Below, piece by piece: positions 7,945 to 15,578 of a stretch of 16,882 nucleotides of DNA. Source of the DNA: Clostridiaceae bacterium (GTDB lineage Bacteria; Bacillota; Clostridia; Clostridiales; Clostridiaceae); assembly GCA_003510765.1 (NCBI GenBank), contig DOKV01000218.1, positions 1 to 16,882 on the forward strand, in the 5' to 3' direction. Both the position numbers and the translations under genes were made by a program. The first letter of the stretch is position 1; the number at the start of each line of letters is the position of its first letter. Under the pieces are notes generated by a model. The model did no database searches. It worked only from the letters and a program-made list of their open reading frames with translations, and had not been told where the DNA came from.

Positions 7945-8541
7945 CTATGCTTTGTTTGTCACGTGCTTTTCAAGAATGCTGTCGATGAGTCCATACTCGA
8001 TGGCTGCATCTGCACTCATGAAGTTGTCTCTTTCCACATCTTTCTTGATGGTGTCAATGGGTTGCCCCGTTTTCTCTGCCATGATGGCATTCATCTTGTC
8101 TTTGATCTGCAGAATTCTTCTGGCATGAATCTCAATGTCTGTGGCCTGTCCTTGATAACCGCCCAGGGGCTGATGGATCATGATTTCACTGTTTGGCAGA
8201 GCAAATCTTTTGCCCTTGGTGCCCGCAGTAAGTAGAAACGCCCCCATGGAAGCTGCCATACCCACACAAATGGTGGCCACATCAGACTTGATGTAGTTCA
8301 TGGTATCAAAAATTGCCATCCCACTGGTGATGGATCCTCCAGGACTGTTGATGTATAGATAAATGTCCTTATCTGGATCTTCACTCTCTAGAAACAAGAG
8401 CTGTGCCACCACTAGATTTGCGGTCACATCATTGATTTCACCGGAAAGCATAATGATTCTATCTTTTAAGAGTCTTGAGAAAATATCATAAGATCTTTCT
8501 CCTCTGTTTGTTTGTTCTACGACCATTGGTACTAAACTCAT
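7945..8541 (-). CDS. clpP: ATP-dependent Clp protease proteolytic subunit ClpP
   Basis: This is a 198-residue serine peptidase that forms a double heptameric barrel and degrades proteins unfolded by ClpX or ClpC. The catalytic triad is Ser98 (in GMAASMG), His123 (in IMIHQP) and Asp172. The oxyanion-loop SPGGS is at 66-70. Length is typical. TTGGAGG before the ATG fixes the start. The N-terminal [11 protein letters not shown] is the axial-loop segment found in Firmicute ClpP. The gene follows tig after 283 bases holding a tig terminator and two candidate clpP promoters. I see no CIRCE element (HrcA) and no CtsR heptamer repeat in that spacer, unlike Bacillus. Confidence 0.98.
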   Translation of the reverse strand: MSLVPMVVEQTNRGERSYDIFSRLLKDRIIMLSGEINDVTANLVVAQLLFLESEDPDKDIYLYINSPGGSITSGMAIFDTMNYIKSDVATICVGMAASMGAFLLTAGTKGKRFALPNSEIMIHQPLGGYQGQATDIEIHARRILQIKDKMNAIMAEKTGQPIDTIKKDVERDNFMSADAAIEYGLIDSILEKHVTNKA

Positions 8542-8575
8542 AGCATATCCTCCAATATTATATTTTTCTTTCTTT

Positions 8576-8603
8576 ATTGTACCATATCAAGGACCCATTA
8601 AAA
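8576..8603 (-). promoter_or_regulatory. Proximal candidate promoter of clpP
   Basis: On the minus strand, an extended -10 element TGGTACAAT (TACAAT at 8581-8576) has only a weak -35 match (TTTTAA, 8603-8598, 16-base spacer). It would give a leader of about 28 bases. The same TGGTACAAT element precedes the alaX gene. Confidence 0.5.
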
Positions 8604-8634
8604 GGAACTTAAAATGGCACTAAATGAATTTGAA

Positions 8635-8682
8635 ACAATTTAATTGTGTCTACTATTGTACACCAAAGACACGAAAAATCAA
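8635..8682 (-). promoter_or_regulatory. Distal candidate clpP promoter with operator-like palindrome
   Basis: TTGATT (8682-8677), a 16-base spacer and TACAAT (8660-8655) on the minus strand form a plausible sigma-A promoter. Directly downstream, ACAATT-T-AATTGT (8635-8647) is a perfect 6-1-6 palindrome at the expected start of transcription, where a repressor could bind. The regulator is unknown. Confidence 0.45.
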
Positions 8683-8712
8683 CTCTTTCTTAAGAAAACC
8701 ACTAAAAAGAAT

Positions 8713-8742
8713 CATTGCCAGAGAACCTTGTCCCTGGCAATG
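8713..8742 (-). terminator. Rho-independent terminator of tig
   Basis: CATTGCCAG and CTGGCAATG form a perfect 9-bp stem with a 12-base loop. On the minus strand it is followed by ATTCTTTTTAG. It lies about 80 bases after the tig stop and upstream of both clpP promoter candidates. Confidence 0.7.
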
Positions 8743-8824
8743 CATCACTTTCATTTATGAACGCCTACAGGAGGCTTCTCCCCGAAGGATTTCAGAAGAT
8801 TATCCTATGGATTCCCTTGGGAAT

Positions 8825-10177
8825 TTATTCGTGGTCGTGTCCTTCATGGTCTTCTTGTCCATGATTATGGGCAGTGCTCTTTTCTTCTTCTGTGAGGGTT
8901 GCATGCTCTTTCAGAAGCTCAAAGACCTTAGCTGTGGTCACTTCCATTTCCAGTTCTTTCTTATTGTTCTTTAGAAGCATCTCTTTCAGGTCTGCCATTT
9001 GTCCACCGTACATGGCAACAATTTCATCTGCCTTGACGCTGAGCTCTTCTTCTGTGGCCACAATACCTTCTTTTTCCATGATGGCTTCAATGAGAAGATC
9101 GTTCTTTACCACGCTGGTGGCATTTTCTCTAAACATGTCCCGGATGGTGTCTTGGTTTTGTCCGGTCATCTGCAGGTACATCTCCATGGAAATGCCTTGC
9201 TGCTGAATTCTTTGTTCAAAATCCTTCACCATACGGTCAATGCTGTTTTCTATCATGGCATTGGGGATGTCAATTTCAGCCTTGTCTGCCAGTGCTTTAA
9301 TAAGATTTCCTTGGAGCTCATTTTTGCTTCTGTCTTCTGCATTCTTTAGAAGCCCTTCCTTAATGGAGGCCTTCAGCTCTTCTAACGTTTCAAATTCAGA
9401 TACTTCAGAGGCGAACTCATCATCCATCGCTGGGAATTCCTTCTTTTTGATGTCTAAGATTTCCACGTCAAATTCTGCCGCTTTACCAGCCACTTCTTCT
9501 GCTTGGTAATCTTCTGGGAAGGTCACTTCCACAACCTTCTTTTCTCCAACCTTTAACCCGACGAGTTGATCTTCAAAGTCTCCGATGAACATCTTGGCGC
9601 CGATGGTCAGCTCAAAGTTTTCACCCTTGCCACCTTCAAAAGGTGTGCCATCCACTTTTCCATCGAAGTTGATCACTGCAATGTCATCCATTTCTACAGC
9701 AGCGCCTTCTTCCTTGGATTCAATGCGGCCATTCTTTTCCATAAGGTGCTCTAGTTCGTGATCCACTTCATGGTCTGTGACCACGTACACTGGATGCACT
9801 GCTTCAAGACCCTTGTATTCTGGCAAATCAAATTCAGGATAAACTTCCACTTCAGCGGTGAAGATGAACTCTTCTCCTTCTTCCATTTGCTTGATGTCGA
9901 TTTGTGGATAGTCAATGGGCTTAATGCCTGATTCTTCAATGGCCTGTGGGTAAGCTTCATTGAGCAAGAAATCTGTGGCATCATCAAATAGAACTTCTAC
10001 CCCGTAGAATTGCTTCACGATGGCAAAGGGTGCCTTTCCTTTTCTAAACCCTTGGACATTGAGGTTCTTTACATTTTTCTTATAGGACTTCATAATGGCT
10101 TCCTTTAACTTGGCCGCCTCTACAGTGACTTCTAATTTTACCTTCTTGGCATCTAACTTTTCAACAGTTACATTCAT
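8825..10177 (-). CDS. tig: Trigger factor, ribosome-bound chaperone and prolyl isomerase
   Basis: This is a 450-residue chaperone that meets nascent chains at the ribosome exit tunnel. The N-terminal ribosome-binding domain carries the signature GFRK at residues 43-46, exactly as in E. coli. A FKBP-type peptidyl-prolyl isomerase domain follows (about 150-240, with VEMDDIAVINFDGKVDG at its start). The helical C-terminal chaperone domain runs to about 430. It is longer than the usual 425-435 residues because of a charged tail with five histidines among residues 437-450, which looks like a metal-binding tail. AGGAGG precedes the ATG at about eight bases. Its own promoter is at 10226-10254 and its terminator at 8713-8742, so it is probably a single-gene transcript upstream of clpP. 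Confidence 0.98.
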   Translation of the reverse strand: MNVTVEKLDAKKVKLEVTVEAAKLKEAIMKSYKKNVKNLNVQGFRKGKAPFAIVKQFYGVEVLFDDATDFLLNEAYPQAIEESGIKPIDYPQIDIKQMEEGEEFIFTAEVEVYPEFDLPEYKGLEAVHPVYVVTDHEVDHELEHLMEKNGRIESKEEGAAVEMDDIAVINFDGKVDGTPFEGGKGENFELTIGAKMFIGDFEDQLVGLKVGEKKVVEVTFPEDYQAEEVAGKAAEFDVEILDIKKKEFPAMDDEFASEVSEFETLEELKASIKEGLLKNAEDRSKNELQGNLIKALADKAEIDIPNAMIENSIDRMVKDFEQRIQQQGISMEMYLQMTGQNQDTIRDMFRENATSVVKNDLLIEAIMEKEGIVATEEELSVKADEIVAMYGGQMADLKEMLLKNNKKELEMEVTTAKVFELLKEHATLTEEEKSTAHNHGQEDHEGHDHE

Positions 10178-10225
10178 GGTTGATATCCTCCTATACCCTC
10201 ACGGGCTTGTTTTCAAACTTCTAAT

Positions 10226-10254
10226 ATTATAATTGATATGCGTCTCTATTTCAA
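10226..10254 (-). promoter_or_regulatory. Sigma-A promoter of tig
   Basis: On the minus strand, TTGAAA (10254-10249), a 17-base spacer and a perfect TATAAT (10231-10226) lie between the stop of the upstream isomerase-like gene and the tig start. The leader would be about 40 bases. Confidence 0.8.
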
Positions 10255-10257
10255 TGA

Positions 10258-11043
10258 TTATGAGAGGATTCTTTCAAGAACCTCTTTGCTTTTCTTGAGA
10301 TCTTCCACGGTGTCATAATTTTCTCGATAGACTTCAATGATGCCTGGCCCCTCATAGCCCAGGTCTTCCACTTGTCTCTTCAAGGTTTTGAAATCAAAAT
10401 GTCCTTGACCTGGCAAAAGGCATGTGGACAAGTCATCATGATCATTCAAGTGGAGATTCATAAGATCCTCTCCATAGATGGCCAAGTAGTCTTTCGGACT
10501 TTTCCCCGCCTTCACCGCTTGCTTCACATCCAAAGTATACTTCAAAGGACCCTTCACCGCCTCTTTTAAGCGCTGTAAATACTGAAGATTTCCAGACAAA
10601 CACCAGGACACATTTTCTTGGGCCAGGACCATGTCTCGAAGACCTGCTTCATAGACCATCTTTTCATAAATATACACCACATCTTGGAAGCTCATGGACG
10701 GATGGGGTTTCTTGATAAGTCCATGGAAGGTATACACCTTGGCTCCTAAAATGTGGCCAAAATCTAGAAAGTCTTTATAGATCTTAAAAAAGTCTTCTCG
10801 ACGCCTCTCATAACCATCAAAAAGATAGGGTTCAAAGGCTGAGCTCACCGTATGGATGGACCGCACCTTGGTATTATGGTCATGGGCCACTTCTTTAAGC
10901 CTTGCCCCATAGTCTTTGGTAAACTCCTGAAAACTGTTGGCAAAAACCTCCAGGGTCTCAAAACCATGTTGTCCAAGGAGCGCCACTGCGTCCTCTGTGA
11001 CCATCTCTGGATAAAAGATGGCCGTTGATATGCCAATGTCCAT
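10258..11043 (-). CDS. TIM-barrel sugar phosphate isomerase/epimerase family protein
   Basis: This is a 261-residue protein of the xylose-isomerase-like TIM-barrel / AP-endonuclease-2 superfamily. The metal-binding pattern of the fold is visible: Glu143 (in AQEN), Asp172 (in TLDVKQ), His198 (in NLHLND) and Glu237 (in IIEVY). His107 lies in the FHG segment. The GQGHFDF motif near 212-218 is also typical of sugar isomerases and epimerases of this group. AAAGGAGGA before the ATG at 11043 decides the start over an in-frame codon 18 codons upstream. The exact substrate is not readable: members act as sugar or inosose isomerases, and endonuclease IV homologues share the fold, but its zinc-ligand set is not seen here. 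No promoter is evident in front. A hairpin separates it from the previous gene, so it may depend on read-through. Confidence 0.85.
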   Translation of the reverse strand: MDIGISTAIFYPEMVTEDAVALLGQHGFETLEVFANSFQEFTKDYGARLKEVAHDHNTKVRSIHTVSSAFEPYLFDGYERRREDFFKIYKDFLDFGHILGAKVYTFHGLIKKPHPSMSFQDVVYIYEKMVYEAGLRDMVLAQENVSWCLSGNLQYLQRLKEAVKGPLKYTLDVKQAVKAGKSPKDYLAIYGEDLMNLHLNDHDDLSTCLLPGQGHFDFKTLKRQVEDLGYEGPGIIEVYRENYDTVEDLKKSKEVLERILS

Positions 11044-11088
11044 GAAATCCTCCTTTAAGCCCGTTGGCCATGGTCTCGGGAAAATGAT

Positions 11089-11114
11089 ACGGGACAAAGC
11101 GCCCTTTGTCCCGT
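11089..11114 (-). terminator. Strong hairpin between the membrane-protein and isomerase genes
   Basis: ACGGGACAAAG and CTTTGTCCCGT form a perfect 11-bp stem with a 4-base loop, ten bases after the stop of the gene at 11124. On the minus strand ATCATTTTC follows, a weak T-tract. It probably terminates most of the alaX-to-membrane-protein transcript while allowing some read-through. Confidence 0.65.
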
Positions 11115-11123
11115 CTATAGGCC

Positions 11124-11906
11124 CTAAGGCCGAATGATGGTATAGTCTGGAGTGAGGATGTACTGCTGTTCTCCAATCTCATACAAAATTCCCGCTTCCT
11201 CGCGGCCAAGAAGTCGAACTCCTGTGGCCACAATCTGGTAAAAGAAGCGATGAGATAGTGGATCTAGCTCAATGACATACATGGCTCTGCGCTGATCAAA
11301 CCAAGGCAATTGAGACATGAACACCACGGTATCTTCGTCTAAGAACATGGGGGTCTCAGACCAGACAAAGTTCTCCCGAGTACTCAAAATGGATTCCTTA
11401 GGATATCTGCCCCCTCGATCATTTTCATAGACTTTATAGGTGATGTCCACAACGTTTCCGTCCACATCTAGCAAAAAGAGATCTTGGCTTTCAGGCTCTA
11501 AGACAATGGCTTGCTTTTTAGAAGGGGATACATCCCACTCCATATTCAGCTCTTCCAAGGAATTGAACGTGCGCTCTCCATCTTCTAAGGACAGCTCCAC
11601 CACAAAGCTCACGCCCACAGGGAGGTCATAGCCTTGGGCAACGGAGGTCTCTTCAGGTTCTTCAGGCTCTTCAGGTTCCTCTGGGGCTTCATCTATGGGG
11701 TCTGGAATCTCCTCTAAGAGCTCTTCCTTTTGCGCACGCTCTGCTTCAATGTCTTGCTTTACCTTCTCAATAACTTCTAAAAGTGGCGCTCTGAAAAAGA
11801 GGACCAAAAAACTCATGAGGAGCACGAAAAAGAATGCTCTTTTCAACGCTCTTTTTCTGCGCTGTTTTTTTTCATACTTGCTGCTAAAAATACTTGTCTT
11901 GGCCAT
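11124..11906 (-). CDS. Membrane-anchored protein of unknown function with Pro-Glu repeat
   Basis: I do not recognise this family. The 260-residue protein has a very basic N-terminus (about residues 10-23), one hydrophobic segment (about 23-39) that should be a membrane anchor with the C-terminus outside, and a short charged helix. Then comes an acidic Pro-Glu spacer of EEP units (about 75-87) and a globular region of about 170 residues. That region is rich in beta-like and aromatic segments (for example DLFLLDVDGNVVDITYKVY, TVVFMSQLPWF, AMYVIELDPLSHRFFYQI), reminiscent of single propeller blades, but not enough for a fold call. There is no lipobox. The frame also opens with TTG at 11915, but AAGGAG is only two bases from it, so I chose the ATG at 11906 (spacing 11). 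It directly follows the small Cys ORF in the thiI operon. Confidence 0.75.
   Translation of the reverse strand: MAKTSIFSSKYEKKQRRKRALKRAFFFVLLMSFLVLFFRAPLLEVIEKVKQDIEAERAQKEELLEEIPDPIDEAPEEPEEPEEPEETSVAQGYDLPVGVSFVVELSLEDGERTFNSLEELNMEWDVSPSKKQAIVLEPESQDLFLLDVDGNVVDITYKVYENDRGGRYPKESILSTRENFVWSETPMFLDEDTVVFMSQLPWFDQRRAMYVIELDPLSHRFFYQIVATGVRLLGREEAGILYEIGEQQYILTPDYTIIRP
11649..11684 (-). repeat. Four tandem 9-base units coding for Pro-Glu-Glu
   Basis: On the plus strand the units read CTCTTCAGG, TTCTTCAGG, CTCTTCAGG and TTCCTCTGG. They encode the EEP-type spacer behind the membrane anchor. Such short in-frame repeats can change copy number by slippage. Confidence 0.8.
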
Positions 11907-11921
11907 CCTCTTCAACGCTCC

Positions 11922-12071
11922 TTATTTCTTGATCAGTATGCCTCCTGAGTTGCAACCGCAACCGTTCTTACCCTCTTGTCCCCGATCTTTACAACAGGGC
12001 TTCTTTTCCACCATATAGTTTTCTGTATAGTCTTCGTAATCGGTACCTTCTTTTAAGTAGTCTTCCATCAT
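11922..12071 (-). CDS. Small cysteine-containing protein, 49 residues, coupled to thiI
   Basis: This short gene is easily missed. Its ATG overlaps the thiI stop as ATGA. GGAGGT lies 9 bases upstream inside thiI, and its TAA overlaps the ribosome binding region of the following gene. The product has an acidic, tyrosine-rich N-terminal half (residues 1-20, with DYEDYTENY) and a C-terminal half with four cysteines: CC at 26-27 and CGC at 38-40, followed by NSGG. No signal peptide or membrane span is visible. I know no named family. The cysteine pattern fits binding of a metal or carriage of persulfide sulfur, which would suit the iscS-thiI neighbourhood, but this is inference. A second in-frame ATG directly follows the first. 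The strong ribosome binding site and tight packing argue that it is a real gene. Confidence 0.75.
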   Translation of the reverse strand: MMEDYLKEGTDYEDYTENYMVEKKPCCKDRGQEGKNGCGCNSGGILIKK

Positions 12072-13213
12072 AAGACAAATACCTCCGTTCCTTCCAGAGC
12101 CCTTTGTACCAAGGCTTCACTGTCCAAGGCTTCTTCATGCTGCACAATATACTTGAGTTTTGGCTTGGTCACCGGATGCTTGGGCACAAAAATGGTGCAG
12201 CAATCCTCATAGGGTAGAATAGACGTTTCGTAGGTGCCAATCTTTTCAGAGATGTCCATGATGTCCGTCTTATCCATGGCCACCAATGGTCTGAACACAG
12301 GTCGGTCTCCAGCATCGTCTGATACCACCAAAGCTTCCATGGTTTGAGAAGCCACCTGACCGATGCTCTCTCCTGTGGTGACACTTTGAATCCCTAGTTT
12401 TTCTGCCAAGGCACAAGCACATTTCATCATGAAGCGTCTCATGATGATGGTCAATTCATTTTCTGGACATTTATCCATGATCTCCATTTGAATCTCCGTA
12501 AAAGGCATCACATGAAGATGGATCTTCCCTGTATACTCGGCCAAGATCCTCGCCAGTTCCTTCACCTTATCCTTGGCTCTTTCCGAGGTATAAGGATGGC
12601 TGTGATAATATACTCCATGGACTTCAATGCCTCTTTTGGCCATGAGAAATCCAGCCACAGGAGAGTCAATGCCGCCAGAGAGCATGAGCATGGTGGACCC
12701 ATTGATGCCGTAAGGCATGCCCCCCATGGCCTTCTCTTTAGCCACATAGATATACGCCTCTTCCCGAATTTCAATCTCTAAGGGAAACTCTGGATGCCTG
12801 ATGTCCACGGTGAGCCCTTCTGTATTTTTAAGAATATGCGCCCCAATGAGTCCTGAAAACTCCATGGAGTTCATGGGGAATTTCTTGTCGGCTCTTTTGG
12901 TGATGACCTTAAAGGTGGTCCCAGGTGCTTTGGTTTTCATCACGTCTAGGGCTACATCTTTGATCAGCGCCTCCTCACGAGGGGTTTTGATCACCGTACA
13001 TACCTCATAGACCCCGAAAACCTTCTTCACTTTCTCTTTGATCCCAGAAAGGTTTTCCCCTTCAATGAACCATCGGTTTTGGTCTGTTTTAAAAGTATAC
13101 ACTTCTTCCTTTAAAACATTCTTGATATTTTCTTTTAATTTCTTCTCGAATCTTCCTCGGTTCTGGCCCTTTAGAAAAATTTCAGAAGCATATTTGATTA
13201 AGAGTAACTCCAC
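12068..13213 (-). CDS. thiI: tRNA 4-thiouridine synthase ThiI
   Basis: This is a 381-residue sulfurtransferase that adenylates U8 of tRNA and inserts sulfur. It may also serve thiazole synthesis in some bacteria. An N-terminal ferredoxin-like region and THUMP domain (about 1-165) bind tRNA. The PP-loop SGGIDSP at 179-185 binds ATP. Cys338/Cys339 in YEDCC match the conserved region holding catalytic Cys344 of E. coli ThiI. There is no C-terminal rhodanese domain, which is the usual Firmicute form; there a partner cysteine desulfurase delivers sulfur, and iscS is the gene directly upstream. The start is GTG with AGGAGGA seven bases before it, located within the end of iscS (one base separates stop and start). 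Its stop overlaps the start of the small Cys ORF. Confidence 0.97.
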   Translation of the reverse strand: MELLLIKYASEIFLKGQNRGRFEKKLKENIKNVLKEEVYTFKTDQNRWFIEGENLSGIKEKVKKVFGVYEVCTVIKTPREEALIKDVALDVMKTKAPGTTFKVITKRADKKFPMNSMEFSGLIGAHILKNTEGLTVDIRHPEFPLEIEIREEAYIYVAKEKAMGGMPYGINGSTMLMLSGGIDSPVAGFLMAKRGIEVHGVYYHSHPYTSERAKDKVKELARILAEYTGKIHLHVMPFTEIQMEIMDKCPENELTIIMRRFMMKCACALAEKLGIQSVTTGESIGQVASQTMEALVVSDDAGDRPVFRPLVAMDKTDIMDISEKIGTYETSILPYEDCCTIFVPKHPVTKPKLKYIVQHEEALDSEALVQRALEGTEVFVL

Positions 13214-13214
13214 T

Positions 13215-14342
13215 TTATTTCCTCCTTAAGAATCGTACCGTTTCTTTGATGGCTTCTGCGGCATAAAGGACCTCTTCCTTGGTGGTCTCTTCTTCAAAGC
13301 TCAGCCGAATACTTCCTTTGATGTCTTTGTCCTGTAGACCCAATGCCTTTAATACATGAGAGTCTTTGGTATCTTTGGCTGTGCATGCAGACCCCGTGGA
13401 TACATAAACCCCTCGTTCACTCAAGGCATGTAAAAACACTTCGCCCCGCATGCCTTGGATGGACAAACTGAGAATATAGGCACTGCTATACTCCTCCAGG
13501 GAATTCACCCGAAGGCCCTCTATGGAGGACAAAGCTTCTACCATGAGCCTTTTTAGCCCCGCCACCTTTTCATAATCCTTGGCCATGGTTTCTTTTGATT
13601 TCAGCACCTTGGCAAAACCCAAGATCCCTGGCACATTGACGGTACCTGCCCGAAAGCCCATCTCTTGTTCACCACCCAAAATCAGGGGCAGAGGGCTGAG
13701 CCCTTTCTTCATATAGAGTGCCCCCACCCCTTTGGGTCCATGGACCTTGTGGGCCGATAGGGTAAGATAATCCACATCCATGTCTTTCACATCCACAGGG
13801 ATCTTTTGAAAACCTTGGACAGCATCCACATGAAACTTGGCTTTCGAAGAGTGCTTTCGAATGATGGCAGAAAGGACCTTCGGGTCATTGATGGCGCCGG
13901 TTTCATTGTTCACCATCATGATGGACACCAAAGAAGTATTCTTTTGAAGCTTTTCTTGAAGCGCCAAAAGATCTACCTGTCCCTTTTCATTCACGGAGAG
14001 ATAATCCACCTTTACCCCTTGCGCCTCAGCCAAAGCCATGACCTTCAGCACACTGGGATGTTCGATCTTGGAAGTGATAAAATGGGCCCCTTCTTTTATA
14101 TACGAGCGAAGAATCTGGTTGTTTCCTTCCGAAGCGCCAGAAGTGAAAATCACTTCCGTGGCTTTGGCCCCAATGGCTGCCGCCACGGCTTTTCTCGCCT
14201 CTTCTAAAAGATCTTCTGAGCGCCTTCCCAAGAGATGAATGGAGCTGGGATTGCCATAGATCTCTTTCAAGGCAGACGCCATGGCCTTCAACGCTTCTTC
14301 TCTCATTTTAGTGGTGGCTGCATTGTCTAAATATACTTCCAT
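13215..14342 (-). CDS. iscS: Cysteine desulfurase (IscS/NifS family)
   Basis: This is a 375-residue PLP enzyme that converts cysteine to alanine and leaves a persulfide for transfer to acceptors such as ThiI. Lys199 in SAHK forms the internal aldimine. His95 (EHPS) and the GNPSS segment near 30-34 are typical. Cys320 in TGSACT is the persulfide-carrying residue, in a class-I-length loop before the HVLKALG segment. The RAGT motif is at 231-234. The frame has two ATGs, at 14348 and 14342. The second is preferred because GGGG lies six bases before it while the first abuts the purine run, and the protein then begins MEVYLDNAATT as in most homologues. Placement just before thiI indicates a dedicated sulfur donor for tRNA thiolation; a role in Fe-S assembly is possible. 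Confidence 0.95.
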   Translation of the reverse strand: MEVYLDNAATTKMREEALKAMASALKEIYGNPSSIHLLGRRSEDLLEEARKAVAAAIGAKATEVIFTSGASEGNNQILRSYIKEGAHFITSKIEHPSVLKVMALAEAQGVKVDYLSVNEKGQVDLLALQEKLQKNTSLVSIMMVNNETGAINDPKVLSAIIRKHSSKAKFHVDAVQGFQKIPVDVKDMDVDYLTLSAHKVHGPKGVGALYMKKGLSPLPLILGGEQEMGFRAGTVNVPGILGFAKVLKSKETMAKDYEKVAGLKRLMVEALSSIEGLRVNSLEEYSSAYILSLSIQGMRGEVFLHALSERGVYVSTGSACTAKDTKDSHVLKALGLQDKDIKGSIRLSFEEETTKEEVLYAAEAIKETVRFLRRK

Positions 14343-14378
14343 ATCCATCCCCTACCATTTATTTCCTGATATACTTTA

Positions 14379-15545
14379 TCATAACCTGGCGGAAACCTCA
14401 AGGCGAAGAAGTCGTTCATAGAGTCTGGAGACAAAGGGAATCAGTTCCTCAAGTACTTCCACATAGCCCTGTACCATGGTATCTCCTCCACCTCCTCGAA
14501 ACCTAAAGTCCATTTTCAGGTCCTGAAGAAGGGCTTTGGCACTGGCTTGTTGCCCCGTGAAGAGGAACAGACGGCCATCTTCTCGATAGTAGGCGCCAAT
14601 TTTTCCTACCTTCATCATTTCTTGACCCAACACTTGAATAAAGTCATCTTCAAAGGCTACTTTCACCACTTGAATGGTCTCTTTACAGTGTTCCACCAAG
14701 GTCTTTGCATAGGAGGCGGACAAGGCTTCTTTCTCTTTATGCAAGGTTTCTTTGTCTTCTTTCAGCTGACGAACTCGAAACGGCATCTCATCCACATTTA
14801 CCAGAAGCTCCTTCTTCAGGAGGCTTATGGTGTCTTCCATCTCTCTTAAGTAGCGAAGGGCACGGTGACCTGCCACATAATAAAGGCGACTCCCCCCTTT
14901 GTACTTTTCCACCTGCATGATTTTAAAGAGCTGAAGGTCCTTTAAGGAGTTCACATGGGTGCCGCCGCAACCACAATAATCTACATCCCCCACTTGAACG
15001 ATGCGAATATCCTTCTCCACAGAAAGACTTTTTCTCAGGGGCAACGCTTTTGCCCCTCGGGGATCTTTATGATAGATGGAGACTTTTAAGTCTTCCCCAA
15101 TGTATCCATTCACCATGTCTTCTGCTTGCCTTGCCACGTCCAGGGATACTTCTTCTGCTGTATCAATGGTGGCATGGACTTTACCCAAATGGAAACTCAC
15201 GGTGTCCACAGAAAACTCGTCTTTCAGCACCGCCGTGAGCACATGCTGGGCTGTGTGTTGCACACTATGATCTTCTCTGGTCTTTCTAGACACTTCGCAG
15301 GTCACGGGCATGTGGATGGTGAGCCCAGAAAAAGCATCCAGTTGATGGTACACTTCTCCCTCTTCCAGAAATACATGGTGTACAGGTTTGCCATTGATGG
15401 TCCCTTCATCTGCCGGTTGGCCACCCCCCTCTGGATAAAAGTAGGTTTCCTCTAAAGAGAGGAGGACTTTTCCTTCCTTCTCGATGACACTTTTGATCCG
15501 TGTTGAAAAGCTTAGCTTTTTCTGGTCTTTTTGATATCCTAACAT
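14379..15545 (-). CDS. alaX: Alanyl-tRNA editing protein, AlaX-L type with DHHA1-like tail
   Basis: This is a 388-residue free-standing homologue of the AlaRS editing domain, expected to hydrolyse mischarged Ser- or Gly-tRNA(Ala) in trans. The N-terminal barrel has the AlaRS-like stretch FYPEGGGQPADEG (36-48). The zinc and catalytic site is His97-x3-His101 (in HTAQH) with Cys193-x3-His197 (in CGGTH). A coiled-coil-rich region follows (about 235-290). The C-terminal part ends with GGGGDTMVQG, a glycine-rich DHHA1-like element. There is no aminoacylation domain, so it is not a truncated AlaRS: the N-terminus is complete and has its own GGAGG. It heads the minus-strand operon, 36 bases before iscS, behind an extended -10 promoter. 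Sharing a transcript with iscS and thiI groups tRNA quality control with tRNA thiolation. Confidence 0.9.
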   Translation of the reverse strand: MLGYQKDQKKLSFSTRIKSVIEKEGKVLLSLEETYFYPEGGGQPADEGTINGKPVHHVFLEEGEVYHQLDAFSGLTIHMPVTCEVSRKTREDHSVQHTAQHVLTAVLKDEFSVDTVSFHLGKVHATIDTAEEVSLDVARQAEDMVNGYIGEDLKVSIYHKDPRGAKALPLRKSLSVEKDIRIVQVGDVDYCGCGGTHVNSLKDLQLFKIMQVEKYKGGSRLYYVAGHRALRYLREMEDTISLLKKELLVNVDEMPFRVRQLKEDKETLHKEKEALSASYAKTLVEHCKETIQVVKVAFEDDFIQVLGQEMMKVGKIGAYYREDGRLFLFTGQQASAKALLQDLKMDFRFRGGGGDTMVQGYVEVLEELIPFVSRLYERLLRLEVSARL

Positions 15546-15578
15546 GATTTCTCAACCTCCCACAGGCTTATTATCTCC

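Noticed and set aside
8624..8974. 116-codon plus-strand ORF across the clpP-tig spacer
   Set aside because: It overlaps the tig end and the tig terminator, its composition is not protein-like, and no binding site precedes it.
11907..11915. TTG start at 11915 for the membrane protein
   Set aside because: AAGGAG would be only two bases away; the ATG at 11906 has a workable, if long, spacing.
12068..13213. ThiI considered truncated because it lacks a rhodanese domain
   Set aside because: The shorter form is normal in Firmicutes and the catalytic Cys region and PP-loop are intact.
14379..15545. Possible remnant of alanyl-tRNA synthetase
   Set aside because: Start, binding site and all editing-site residues are intact and the length fits the long AlaX class.
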